Assembly: GCA_021414005.1 (NCBI GenBank)
Contig: JAIOPH010000001.1
Span: 104,444-168,443, forward strand
Length of the DNA stretch: 64,000 nucleotides
Source of the DNA: Chthoniobacter sp.
GTDB taxonomy: Bacteria > Verrucomicrobiota > Verrucomicrobiia > Chthoniobacterales > Chthoniobacteraceae
Direction: 5' to 3'
Both the position numbers and the translations under genes were made by a program. The notes under the pieces were generated by a model. The model did not search any database and was not told where the DNA came from. It saw only the letters and a list, made by a program, of their open reading frames with translations. Positions 8,864 through 16,700 of the stretch are shown one piece after another. Positions within the stretch are counted from its first letter, which is position 1. The number at the start of each line of letters is the position of its first letter.

Positions 8864-9831
8864 TCAAGTATTTCACCCATCAGGAAGTGCTGGCGCTCCG
8901 CCGCATGCGCGAGCGCTTTCTCGCCGGCACCGCGGGCGCGCAGGATTACTGGCAAAGGCCCGACGATATCGCGCTCTACGACACCACCTTTGCCGAGCGC
9001 ATCGGCTGGAAATGGGACGGCGTGCTCGCCGAACTCCACGTCCGCGCCTGGCAGCCGCAGAGCCGACATGTGCTGGATTGGGGCTGCGGCAGCGGCGTGG
9101 CCGGTCGCCGTGTACTCGCACAGTGGCCACATCTGGAATCGCTCGCGCTGCACGATCGTTCCCCGCTCGCGATGCGCTTCGCGACGGAGAAAGCGCGCGC
9201 CGACTTCCCCGGCATCCACCTCGCCGCGCTGGAGTCGCCACTTCCACCGGATACCTTGCTCGTGCTCAGCCACGTCATCAGCGAACTCTCAGCGCCCGCC
9301 CTCGACCAACTGCTCTCCGTCGCGCGAGAAGCGCGGGAGATCATCTGGGTCGAAGCCGGCACGCATGTGGACAGCCGTCGCCTAATCTCCGTGCGAGAAA
9401 CGCTGCGCGGTCGTTTCTCCGCCGTCGCGCCATGCACCCATCAGCACGCCTGCGGACTGCTCGCGGGGAAAAATGCGCAGCACTGGTGTCACCACTTCGC
9501 GCGGTCGCCGTCGGAGATTTTCCAAAACGCCCGCTGGATGGATTTCGGGCGCGAACTCGGCATCGACCTGCGCAGCCTGCCCTACAGTTTCCTCGTCCTG
9601 GAGCGCCCGCGCCCCATTCCAATGCGCGACGGTTTCTCCCACATCATCGGCGAGCCGCGCGAAGGAAATGGGCATCTCAAAGTGCTGAGCTGCCACAGCG
9701 ACGGCGTCGCCGAGCTGATGCTTCAAAAGCGCGACGCCGCCGCGCTCTACCGCGTGCTACGCAAAGGCGACGGGCCGCCCGTGCATCGGTGGGAGCTGAC
9801 GAATGGAAAGATCACCGGCAGCGCGGAATAG
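8860..9831 (+). CDS. Rsm22-like small-subunit rRNA methyltransferase-type protein
   Basis: The 323-aa protein has a SAM-binding motif (HVLDWGCGSGVAGRRVL, about residues 66-82), SHVISEL in the middle, and a Cys/His cluster APCTHQHACGLL ... HWCHHF near residues 188-210. This arrangement is characteristic of the Rsm22 family (PF09243), which is linked to mitochondrial and bacterial small ribosomal subunit assembly and binds a metal cluster through the Cys residues. Catalytic activity on rRNA is not proven for most members. The start overlaps the stop of the upstream methyltransferase by 4 bp, so the two are translationally coupled. Confidence 0.78.
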   Translation: MIKYFTHQEVLALRRMRERFLAGTAGAQDYWQRPDDIALYDTTFAERIGWKWDGVLAELHVRAWQPQSRHVLDWGCGSGVAGRRVLAQWPHLESLALHDRSPLAMRFATEKARADFPGIHLAALESPLPPDTLLVLSHVISELSAPALDQLLSVAREAREIIWVEAGTHVDSRRLISVRETLRGRFSAVAPCTHQHACGLLAGKNAQHWCHHFARSPSEIFQNARWMDFGRELGIDLRSLPYSFLVLERPRPIPMRDGFSHIIGEPREGNGHLKVLSCHSDGVAELMLQKRDAAALYRVLRKGDGPPVHRWELTNGKITGSAE

Positions 9832-9841
9832 TCATCGGGCG

Positions 9842-10441
9842 ATGCCGCATGCCGAGGAATTCCAGCAAGTCACCGACGGCCTGTATTTCTGGCAGGCCTA
9901 CGATCCGTCCGTGAGAGTCGAGCTCTCCTGCTGCGCACGGCGGACGGCGCGCGGTCTGGTCTTCATCGACCCTATCCCACTCGCATCCGAGGCCCTCGCG
10001 GAGCTGTGCGACATCGCGGCACCTGCCGCGATTATTCTCACCAATGGCAACCATGCACGCGCCGCCGAAAATTACCGGCAACGATTTTCCATCCCGCTTT
10101 TCGCCCACGCCGCAGCCGTGGCGGAACTCGGTCTCACTGTGGATGAAGAAATCGCCGACAGCGAAATCGTGCTGGATGAATTCACGGTCATCACCCTGCG
10201 CGGCGCGGCGCCGGGCGAGATCGCGCTCCATGCGGGAGGCGCGCTGCATGTGGGCGATGCCTTGATCCATCTCACACCCCACGGTTTCACCCTGCTGCCG
10301 GAAAAGTACTGCACCGATGCCCGCGAACTGCGCGGCTCGCTGGAAAAATTGTTGCGGTTCCCGTTTGAAGTTCTGACATTCGCCCACGGTCTGCCGCTCG
10401 TGGCCCAAGCCCGCCCACGACTGGTCGAACTCCTCGCATGA
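9842..10441 (+). CDS. Metallo-beta-lactamase-fold-like protein without metal motif
   Basis: The 199-aa protein has the order of elements of a metallo-beta-lactamase-like hydrolase: a DGLYFW-type first strand, FIDPIPL, IILTNGNHARAAENY where HxHxDH is normally found, ALHVGDALIH, and FAHGLPLV near the C-terminus. The metal-binding HxHxDH motif is replaced by TNGNHARA, so only one His remains there and hydrolysis through a binuclear zinc site is doubtful. ATG 9842 is taken as the start because the in-frame ATG further upstream overlaps the preceding gene by about 30 bp. The stop overlaps the next start (ATGA). Confidence 0.6.
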   Translation: MPHAEEFQQVTDGLYFWQAYDPSVRVELSCCARRTARGLVFIDPIPLASEALAELCDIAAPAAIILTNGNHARAAENYRQRFSIPLFAHAAAVAELGLTVDEEIADSEIVLDEFTVITLRGAAPGEIALHAGGALHVGDALIHLTPHGFTLLPEKYCTDARELRGSLEKLLRFPFEVLTFAHGLPLVAQARPRLVELLA

Positions 10442-10992
10442 AAGCTCCCATCGCCATCGTTTGCGCCGTCCTTTTGCTCGCCTCTTCCGCGCTACGCGCG
10501 CAGGAAAAGCCGCGCGAAAAGCCGCACGCCACCATGCCCCGGATGCAGGTTCCGGTTCCTGCCGCGGCCGAGGCTCCGGCTGTCGCTGCGCCTTCCACCG
10601 CCGGCCCGATCACCGATCCCGCGCAAATCGTCGCCGCGTTCTTTTCGCTCCTGCAAAAAAGCTCTGTGGATGCGGCCTATGCCAGTCTCACGCGCGGTTC
10701 GCGCATCGCGGAAAAGCCGGAGGAGTTGAAGCTGCTCAAGGCAAAAACCAACGAAGCCATCGAGGTCTTCGGTGCGATCAGCGGGCACGATCTCGTGGAG
10801 ACGAAGGTCGTGGGCGCGCGGCTCGTACGAACGACCTACGTCTCGCATGGCCGCACGTTCCCGCTGCGCTGGCGTTTCTACTTTTACAATCCCGACGGCA
10901 CCTGGCGGCTCATTGATCTGCGTGTGGATGACAAGCTGACCGGAATTTTCGACGAGCCGGAGGAGCGCAGGGAGTCGGACGCCCGGCCGTGA
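10438..10992 (+). CDS. Exported protein with NTF2-like domain
   Basis: The 184-aa protein has a signal peptide (MKAPIAIVCAVLLLASSALRA, then Q), a Pro/Ala-rich linker (about residues 30-60), and a roughly 110-residue domain starting DPAQIVAAFFSLLQK and ending WRFYFYNPDGTWRLIDLRVD. The pattern of a helical start followed by curved strands ending in a Trp-Arg-Leu-x-Asp segment suggests an NTF2-like fold. No catalytic residues are evident. It overlaps both neighbours by a few bases within the plsX-ubiA chain. Confidence 0.6.
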   Translation: MKAPIAIVCAVLLLASSALRAQEKPREKPHATMPRMQVPVPAAAEAPAVAAPSTAGPITDPAQIVAAFFSLLQKSSVDAAYASLTRGSRIAEKPEELKLLKAKTNEAIEVFGAISGHDLVETKVVGARLVRTTYVSHGRTFPLRWRFYFYNPDGTWRLIDLRVDDKLTGIFDEPEERRESDARP

Positions 10993-11834
10993 TCGCGCGG
11001 CTGCTGCGCTTCATCCGGTTTTCGCACACCATCTTCGCACTGCCGTTCGCGCTGGGCTCCATGCTCGTCGCGGCGCACGGCTGGCCGGAGGGGAAAATCG
11101 TCGCGCTGATCCTGCTCGCGATGGTCTTCGCCCGCACGGCGGCCATGGTTTTCAACCGCCTCGCCGACTGGCAGCTCGATCAACGCAACCCTCGCACCGC
11201 CGAGCGCCACACGCTAATTTCTCGCGATGTCGCCATCGGGGTTTTGATCGCGAGCGCGGCGGCGTTCATCGGCACGACGTGGTGGATCAATCCGCTCTGC
11301 TTCTGGCTTTCGCCGGTCGCGCTGGTCATCGTGTTTTTCTACTCGCTGACCAAACGCTTCACCTCGCTCAGCCATTTTTTCCTCGGCCTCGCGCTGGCGG
11401 TTTCGCCGGTCGGCGCGTGGCTCGCGGTGCGCGGACACTTCGCCTTGCCGCCGCTCATCCTCGCACTCGCCGTGCTGCTCTGGGTTGCGGGCTTCGATGT
11501 CATCTACGCCACCCAGGATCACGAATTCGACCGCGCCGCCGGCCTGCGCTCGCTCGTGGTGCGCCTCGGCGTGGCGCGGAGCCTCGCGTGGGCGCAGGCG
11601 TTGCATTGGATCATGCTCGGCGTGCTCGGCGTCTTCGGCTGGGCGGCTCGACTCGGCGCGCCGTTTTTCCTCAGCCTCATCCCTGTGGCCGGCGCGCTGA
11701 TTTACGAGCACCGCAGTGCGGCGCGGCTCGACGTAGCCGCCGTCAACCGCGCCTTCTTCGCCAGCAACGCCTTCGTTGGCGTGGTCTTCGTGCTCGGCAT
11801 TTTTCTCGATCAGGTGCTGCTCCCCCACGGCTGA
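10989..11834 (+). CDS. UbiA-family prenyltransferase, MqnP-like
   Basis: This is an integral membrane enzyme of 281 aa that would attach a polyprenyl chain to an aromatic acceptor in quinone synthesis. Both Asp-rich motifs are present: NRLADWQLD (N56, D60, D64) with NPRTAER behind it, and DVIYATQDHEFD (D170, D177, D181) followed by GLRSL. The FDVIYATQD form is typical of the UbiA subgroup that includes MqnP of the futalosine menaquinone pathway, which fits Verrucomicrobiota, but no other mqn gene is in the window. The start is GTG 10989, whose last two bases belong to the preceding stop codon. A terminator hairpin follows directly. Confidence 0.82.
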   Translation: MIARLLRFIRFSHTIFALPFALGSMLVAAHGWPEGKIVALILLAMVFARTAAMVFNRLADWQLDQRNPRTAERHTLISRDVAIGVLIASAAAFIGTTWWINPLCFWLSPVALVIVFFYSLTKRFTSLSHFFLGLALAVSPVGAWLAVRGHFALPPLILALAVLLWVAGFDVIYATQDHEFDRAAGLRSLVVRLGVARSLAWAQALHWIMLGVLGVFGWAARLGAPFFLSLIPVAGALIYEHRSAARLDVAAVNRAFFASNAFVGVVFVLGIFLDQVLLPHG

Positions 11835-11839
11835 CCCTC

Positions 11840-11872
11840 AAAAAAACGCCGCCCGGTTTCCCGGACGGCGTT
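11840..11872 (-). terminator. Intrinsic terminator between convergent genes
   Basis: Arms 11845-11856 and 11861-11872 form a 12-bp stem with one C/A mismatch and a TTTC loop. On the minus strand the stem is followed by seven T (complement of 11840-11846), so it mainly ends transcripts of the minus-strand gene 11895-12995. It lies right behind the plus-strand prenyltransferase gene and may partly stop that transcript too. Confidence 0.8.
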
Positions 11873-11894
11873 GGAATTCTACGGCGAGCGCGAC

Positions 11895-12995
11895 TTACTC
11901 GTCGTTCGTCGGCCCCACGCAGACGAGCCAAAGTTTGAGAAAGTTCATAATCTGCACCTTGGTGAGTTGGTTCGCGCCGAGATCGTATTTGACCTTGCTC
12001 GCACCGGGCACCTGCTTGTCGCCCACGGTGGTCATCTGATCCTCGTATTTGATCGTCCCGGTCAGCGACGGGATGGTGTTGTCCACCGCGAAGAACGCCT
12101 CTTCGTCGCTCATCTTGGCAAATGCCGCCGCCTCGCCCGCCGGCTTCGTGTTCTTGGCCTCATTGAAGCGCAGGTTGAACTCATACTGGCCTTTGCCGTT
12201 GCTCGCGCGGTTCGCATCCTCGACCCACTTGATCGAGCCCGTCACCACATCGTCCACTTCCTTGCCGTTCTGCTGGTAGAGAAAGTGGATGCCGTTCGTG
12301 TAGTAGTTCCCGGTTTCGTAGTCGTAGTCGAGGTTCCCGGTCACCACAGTGCGCGGATAGGTCTGCGCCGGCCCCATTGCCAGAGCGAGCGACTCGAAAC
12401 GCATCGGGTCGCTGTTCTTGACTTCGACTTTCACCTCCTTGCCCGCGAGCTGCCGCAGGTAGGTCGTGGCGCTGGCCGCCTTCTTGCCCTTGCCGATGAG
12501 CTTGCCGCCGAACTTATCCGTGAACGCCGGTGCCTTGCCGATCGCGTCCACCGCGATGCGCTGCAAGCTGTCCGGCAAGCCTTCCTCGTTGTATTCGCCA
12601 TTGGCCGCCACCGGCACCGTGCCCACCCATTTTCCGACGGTGCGTTTTTGCGAAAGATTGGCCGGGTTCAGCACCGAGAGATCAATCGAATAGACGAGCT
12701 GCGCCTTTTGCCCCGTGCCGAGCAGTCCCGAGACGGGCGGCTGGCGGAGGATCGAGCCCTTGAATTCCGTGGTCTGCGCCACGGTGAGCGCCAGCGCATA
12801 CTGGTCGGTCACGCCCTTCTGCGGCTTGCCTTTGTCATCGAGACTTTTCCGGGTGCGGAAGTCGATGTCCATGGTGCCGGAGATCGCGCCGGGCAGGTTC
12901 AGCTTCTCAGGTTCCTGCGCCCGGGCCGCGCGGGGCGCGAAAGTGGCGAGGCCCGCAAGCAGCGTGGCGAATGAGAGGAGATGGAGTTTTTTCAT
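11895..12995 (-). CDS. Exported protein of unknown function
   Basis: The 366-aa protein starts MKKLHLLSFATLLAGLATFA with a signal peptide ending AARAQ, so it is periplasmic or secreted. The mature part is mixed alpha/beta and shows stretches such as GTMDIDFRTRKSLD, TGNLDYDYETGNYYTNG and TGTIKYEDQMTTVGDK, which look like repeated beta-hairpins. No known domain is recognised. ATG 12995 is preferred because the upstream in-frame extension of 66 codons has no signal-like start and overlaps the divergent gene at 13131. A terminator lies 20 bases downstream of the stop. Confidence 0.65.
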   Translation of the reverse strand: MKKLHLLSFATLLAGLATFAPRAARAQEPEKLNLPGAISGTMDIDFRTRKSLDDKGKPQKGVTDQYALALTVAQTTEFKGSILRQPPVSGLLGTGQKAQLVYSIDLSVLNPANLSQKRTVGKWVGTVPVAANGEYNEEGLPDSLQRIAVDAIGKAPAFTDKFGGKLIGKGKKAASATTYLRQLAGKEVKVEVKNSDPMRFESLALAMGPAQTYPRTVVTGNLDYDYETGNYYTNGIHFLYQQNGKEVDDVVTGSIKWVEDANRASNGKGQYEFNLRFNEAKNTKPAGEAAAFAKMSDEEAFFAVDNTIPSLTGTIKYEDQMTTVGDKQVPGASKVKYDLGANQLTKVQIMNFLKLWLVCVGPTNDE

Positions 12996-13130
12996 AGGAT
13001 GGTGTGAGGAGCTGGAAGCATGTCTCCGCCTCTCCCGCAGGCAAGCGCAAATCAGCCTACGCCAGGACGCCGACTTGTTGCTTGCCGCAATGTCTGGCAC
13101 AGATTCCCGCACCACCCCGCCGTTCCGCTC

Positions 13131-14915
13131 ATGCGCTTCATTTCCACGAAACTCCCGATGTTCCTGTTTCTCGCCGCACTGGTTGTGATCCACTGCCTGA
13201 TTGGCGGCGGCAGGGCGGTTTTCAGCCTGCCGGCGTTCGCGCTCCTCGGTTTGGCGGGGGTACTCGCGTTTCGGCGATCCGGCAGCGCGGGCTCCGCCGG
13301 CCCGCTGTGTCTCGCCGGCACCGGCGTGCTCTTTAGCTATCTGCTCGGACGCGCCGCGCTGTCACCCGTGCCATATCTCTCGCGCGCGGATATTTTCCTC
13401 ATGCTCGGGTGTCTCGTCATCTACCTGCTCACGGCGTTTGTTTTCACCACCGCCCGGCCACGGTTGCTGGTAGCCGGCACGTTGCTCGCCCTGGCGCTGG
13501 TTCATGCCGGAGTGGCCGCCGTGCAGGCTTATGGGGGCGAGGATTACATGCTCTTTGGCTTCATCCGTCCCACGATGGGCAACCGCGCAAGTGGCATGTT
13601 CATCTCGCCGAATCACGTCGCCGGCTTTCTCGAAATCGCCGGCGTACTCGGTCTTTCGCTGACGTGGTGGAGTGTGCGGAAAACGGCAGCTAAAATCCTC
13701 CTAGGTTACGCCACGGCATGCGGTTACGTGGCGCTGCTGCTGACGCAAAGCCGGGGCGGTGTGTTGTGCGCGGTCTTCTCGCTGCTCGCGTGGGGGGCAC
13801 TGGCGGTGCGGGTGAGCTACCTCCGCAACCCGCGCAGTCTCGACCGGGCGCTGCTTTTCGGTGCGATCGCCGCGGTGCTGCTGCTCGCCATCGGCGGATG
13901 GCTGCTGGCCCAGCATCAGGAACTGCAGGAGCGCATGGCCACCGCGCTCAGTCGAGACATCCGCGTGGCCAACTGGCAGGCTGCGCTGGATCAGTTTCGG
14001 ACCGCGCCGGTTTTCGGCACCGGGGCCGGTACGCATTTGTATTTCGGGCGCCTTTTTCGCCAACCGGAGCTGCAGGCCATGGATCCCGTTCATGCCCACT
14101 GCGATTATCTCGAGCTTCTCGCGGAATACGGAATCGTCGGCGCGGCGGGCATGCTCTGTTTCCTGGCTATTCATCTCCGCAGCGGTCTGCGGGCGTTGCG
14201 ATCCACGGCTCGCGCGCTGCGCGGAAGGGAGGGTTCAGCCAGTCCCAAACTCGCACTGCTCATCGGAGCGCTCGCGGCCTTCGCCGCCATGTCCGCCCAT
14301 TCCATTGTGGACTTCAATCTGCACATCCCCGCCAACGCCCTCACCATGGCCTTTCTCTTTGGGATACTGGCCGGTCCGCAATCTCCAGACGACGCCCTCC
14401 GCGAGTCGGGACTAAATTCGTCGTGGCCAGTTCGCGCGCGTGTCGCCCTGCCGCTGCTCGGCGCGCTGCTCTTGCTCCTCTCCGTTCTCGGCTGGCCCGG
14501 CGAATACTATGGGGAAATCGCCCGCCTTCAGTTGGCCGACGAAGATTACCCTGAAGCCATAGCCAGCGCGACCCAATCCCTGCGGCTCGATCCCGGCAAT
14601 CCGTTCGTTTGTTTCCATCTCGGCGAAGCGGAACGCCGTCAGGCAGAACTTGAGGAGAAATATGCTGACCGGCAAAGGCACCGACAGGCTGCGGAGGCGG
14701 CCTATGCGCGGGGACTGCAGCTTTTTCCCCAAGATGAAAACCTGCTTATCCGTCGCGCCCAGGTTTTGGATCAATTGCGTCGTTTTGAGGAAGCCGAAGC
14801 TGCATTTCAGGCCGCCCTCGCGGCGGACCCCAAACTCAACGTGCTGAAATCGCTCTACGAAAAGCACCTCAAGCTGCGGGGTGCCAGCGATACCGATGAC
14901 GCCGCCGCCAAGTAA
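13131..14915 (+). CDS. O-antigen ligase-like (Wzy/WaaL) membrane protein with C-terminal TPRs
   Basis: The 594-aa protein has about ten transmembrane segments up to residue ~465. Between them, NRASGMFISPNHVAGFLEIAG and LLLTQSRGGVL plus an extended loop near residues 270-330 (FGTGAGTHLYFG, VHAHCDYLELLAEYG) are the features of the Wzy_C/O-antigen-ligase superfamily. Its members join or polymerise surface glycans at the periplasmic face. A cytoplasm- or periplasm-facing tail of about 120 residues carries TPR-like helices (EDYPEAIASATQSLRLDPGN and a second copy). ATG 13131 gives a normal first membrane helix; the longer in-frame start at 13020 adds an unlikely hydrophilic leader. Confidence 0.78.
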   Translation: MRFISTKLPMFLFLAALVVIHCLIGGGRAVFSLPAFALLGLAGVLAFRRSGSAGSAGPLCLAGTGVLFSYLLGRAALSPVPYLSRADIFLMLGCLVIYLLTAFVFTTARPRLLVAGTLLALALVHAGVAAVQAYGGEDYMLFGFIRPTMGNRASGMFISPNHVAGFLEIAGVLGLSLTWWSVRKTAAKILLGYATACGYVALLLTQSRGGVLCAVFSLLAWGALAVRVSYLRNPRSLDRALLFGAIAAVLLLAIGGWLLAQHQELQERMATALSRDIRVANWQAALDQFRTAPVFGTGAGTHLYFGRLFRQPELQAMDPVHAHCDYLELLAEYGIVGAAGMLCFLAIHLRSGLRALRSTARALRGREGSASPKLALLIGALAAFAAMSAHSIVDFNLHIPANALTMAFLFGILAGPQSPDDALRESGLNSSWPVRARVALPLLGALLLLLSVLGWPGEYYGEIARLQLADEDYPEAIASATQSLRLDPGNPFVCFHLGEAERRQAELEEKYADRQRHRQAAEAAYARGLQLFPQDENLLIRRAQVLDQLRRFEEAEAAFQAALAADPKLNVLKSLYEKHLKLRGASDTDDAAAK

Positions 14916-14993
14916 CATTTTCGTGTCCGCTCAAAATAGTTGTTGAAACTCACACCTCCGCGAAGAGAGTCCCGCCATCACCCCTTCCCACTC

Positions 14994-15386
14994 ATGAAAA
15001 TTCGTCGTCTGCCCATCATCGCCCTCTTGGCAATCGCCACCCTCGTTTCCTCGGCTCCGGATTCGATGGCCGAAAGCAATCGGGCGAGCTACAAGTCGAT
15101 CCTGCGGAAAATTTACCGCCATTCCAATGACGGCGACGCCCAAGACATCTTCAAAATAATCGAAAAAGAACTCGGAAGGACGGCGCAGAGCGGTGATGAA
15201 AAACTGATTAAAAGAATCATCAAGGAACTCAAAAAGAATCGGGACCAGCTCGCCGACGGCGTGTCGGATAGCGATCTGGATAAGCTTTTCAAGAAACTCA
15301 AGGCTTACATCCGCAGCCTCCCGCCCGATAATGGTGGTGACCAGGGTCCGGTCACTCCTCCCGAGAGTAGCACGCAAAACGCTTAG
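14994..15386 (+). CDS. Small exported helical protein
   Basis: The 130-aa protein has a signal peptide (MKIRRLPIIALLAIATLVSS, ending SMA), then a charged helical region rich in Lys and Asp (KSILRKIYRHSNDGDAQDIF, IIKELKKNRDQLADGVSDSD) and a Pro-rich tail. No family is recognised. ATG 14994 is chosen over an in-frame upstream start at 14940 because it begins the signal peptide directly. It follows the O-antigen-ligase-like gene by 78 bases on the same strand. Confidence 0.55.
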   Translation: MKIRRLPIIALLAIATLVSSAPDSMAESNRASYKSILRKIYRHSNDGDAQDIFKIIEKELGRTAQSGDEKLIKRIIKELKKNRDQLADGVSDSDLDKLFKKLKAYIRSLPPDNGGDQGPVTPPESSTQNA

Positions 15387-15548
15387 TTCCGGCGCACCAA
15401 TTCTGGTGCCACGCAGCGGTTGCGGTTGAGGATATGGCACGACGGACGCGGTCCGTGCTTAAGCGTTATACGGCTATCCCGTTTATCGCCGACGTTATAG
15501 GGATGTGGACTAACGTCCGCACCTTCAGGAGGTCTTTCCACTGCCGCC
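15387..15548 (+). promoter_or_regulatory. Leader region of the RND efflux operon
   Basis: The 160 bases before the efflux adaptor gene hold a strong Shine-Dalgarno AGGAGGT at 15527-15533, fifteen bases before the ATG, which is farther than the usual 5-10. A short inverted repeat near 15391-15410 (CACCA / TGGTG) lies just after the previous stop. No confident -35/-10 pair or operator could be picked. The operon carries no adjacent TetR-type repressor gene. Confidence 0.35.
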
Positions 15549-16697
15549 ATGCCGCTTTTCACCAACCGTCTCCTCGTCCTTTGGGCGTTCGCACTCCTTA
15601 CGGCGTGTCCGAAAAAGCCTGAATCTGCCGGCCCGCAGAAAGGCGGTGCGCCGGTGCCGGTGAATGTGGGCGAGGCCGTGAAAAAGGACGTGCCCCTTGA
15701 TCTCCGCGCCATTGGCAATGTGGAGTCCATCGCCACCGTCGAGATCAAGGCGCAAGTCGCCGGCGAGCTGATCGAGGTCGGCTTTCAGGAAGGACAGGAC
15801 GTGAAGAAGGGCGACCTCCTTTTCAGCATCCAGCCGAAGCTTTACGCCACCCAGCTCGCCCAGGCCGACGCCAACCTCGCCCGCGATCGCGCTGCTGCTG
15901 CGAATGCTTTGCGCGAAGCCAACCGCAACGCCGAGCTTGCCGCCAAGGGAGCCGTCTCCAAAGAGGTGCTCGACCAGTCGATCGCTGCCTCGGACTCCGC
16001 CGCCGCCACCATCCAGGCCGACGAGGCCCTCCGTGAAATCGCCCGCGTGCGCCTTTCTTTTGCCACCATCCGCTCACCCATCGACGGACGCACCGGTGCC
16101 CTCGCAGTGCAGCGCGGCAATATCATCAAGGATCTGGCCGACACTCCGATGACCACGGTCAAGCAGCTCGCGCCGATCTACGTCACCTTTGCCGTCCCCG
16201 AATCCTACCTCACCGCCATCCGGCGCGGCCTCGCCGAGCGGCTGCTCCCCGTCACCACCCTCGATCCCCAGACCGGGAAACCACTCGGCACCGGCCAGCT
16301 CACCTTCGTCGCCAACAGCGTGGATATGACCACCGGCACCATCACCCTCAAGGGTACTTTCCCCAACGACGATCGCGCCCTCTGGCCCGGAGCCTTCGTC
16401 GATGTGATCCTCCAACTCGACACCGAACCCGGCGTCACCGTGGTTCCCGCCAGCGCCGTTACCATCGGCCAGCGGGGGCCGCAGATCTTCGTCGTGAAAG
16501 GCGACAATATCGTCGATCTCCGCACGGTCACCACCGGCCGCACGGTCGGCCAGGAGACCATTATCAAGGACGGCATCCAGCCCGGCGAGCGCGTCGTTAC
16601 CAACGGCCAGCTCCGCCTTTCCCCCGGAGCCAAAGTGGTCCCAAAACCCGCCGCCGAAGCCGCCCCGGCTCCCGGCGGCAAATCCAGCGGGGCCTAA
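15549..16697 (+). CDS. RND efflux periplasmic adaptor lipoprotein (AcrA/MdtA-like)
   Basis: This membrane-fusion protein of 382 aa would link an RND pump to an outer-membrane channel. The N-terminus has a lipobox (FALLTAC), so it is probably lipid-anchored. Then come the barrel-sandwich half (IETVEIKAQVAGELIEVGF-type lipoyl motif: VEIKAQVAGELIEVGFQEGQ), an alpha-hairpin rich in Ala (about residues 95-150), the second lipoyl half (FATIRSPIDGRTGAL) and a beta-barrel (VTFAVPESYL, GTLTF-type segments). It is followed four bases later by the pump gene. No outer-membrane TolC gene is in the window. Confidence 0.9.
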   Translation: MPLFTNRLLVLWAFALLTACPKKPESAGPQKGGAPVPVNVGEAVKKDVPLDLRAIGNVESIATVEIKAQVAGELIEVGFQEGQDVKKGDLLFSIQPKLYATQLAQADANLARDRAAAANALREANRNAELAAKGAVSKEVLDQSIAASDSAAATIQADEALREIARVRLSFATIRSPIDGRTGALAVQRGNIIKDLADTPMTTVKQLAPIYVTFAVPESYLTAIRRGLAERLLPVTTLDPQTGKPLGTGQLTFVANSVDMTTGTITLKGTFPNDDRALWPGAFVDVILQLDTEPGVTVVPASAVTIGQRGPQIFVVKGDNIVDLRTVTTGRTVGQETIIKDGIQPGERVVTNGQLRLSPGAKVVPKPAAEAAPAPGGKSSGA

Positions 16698-16700
16698 ATC

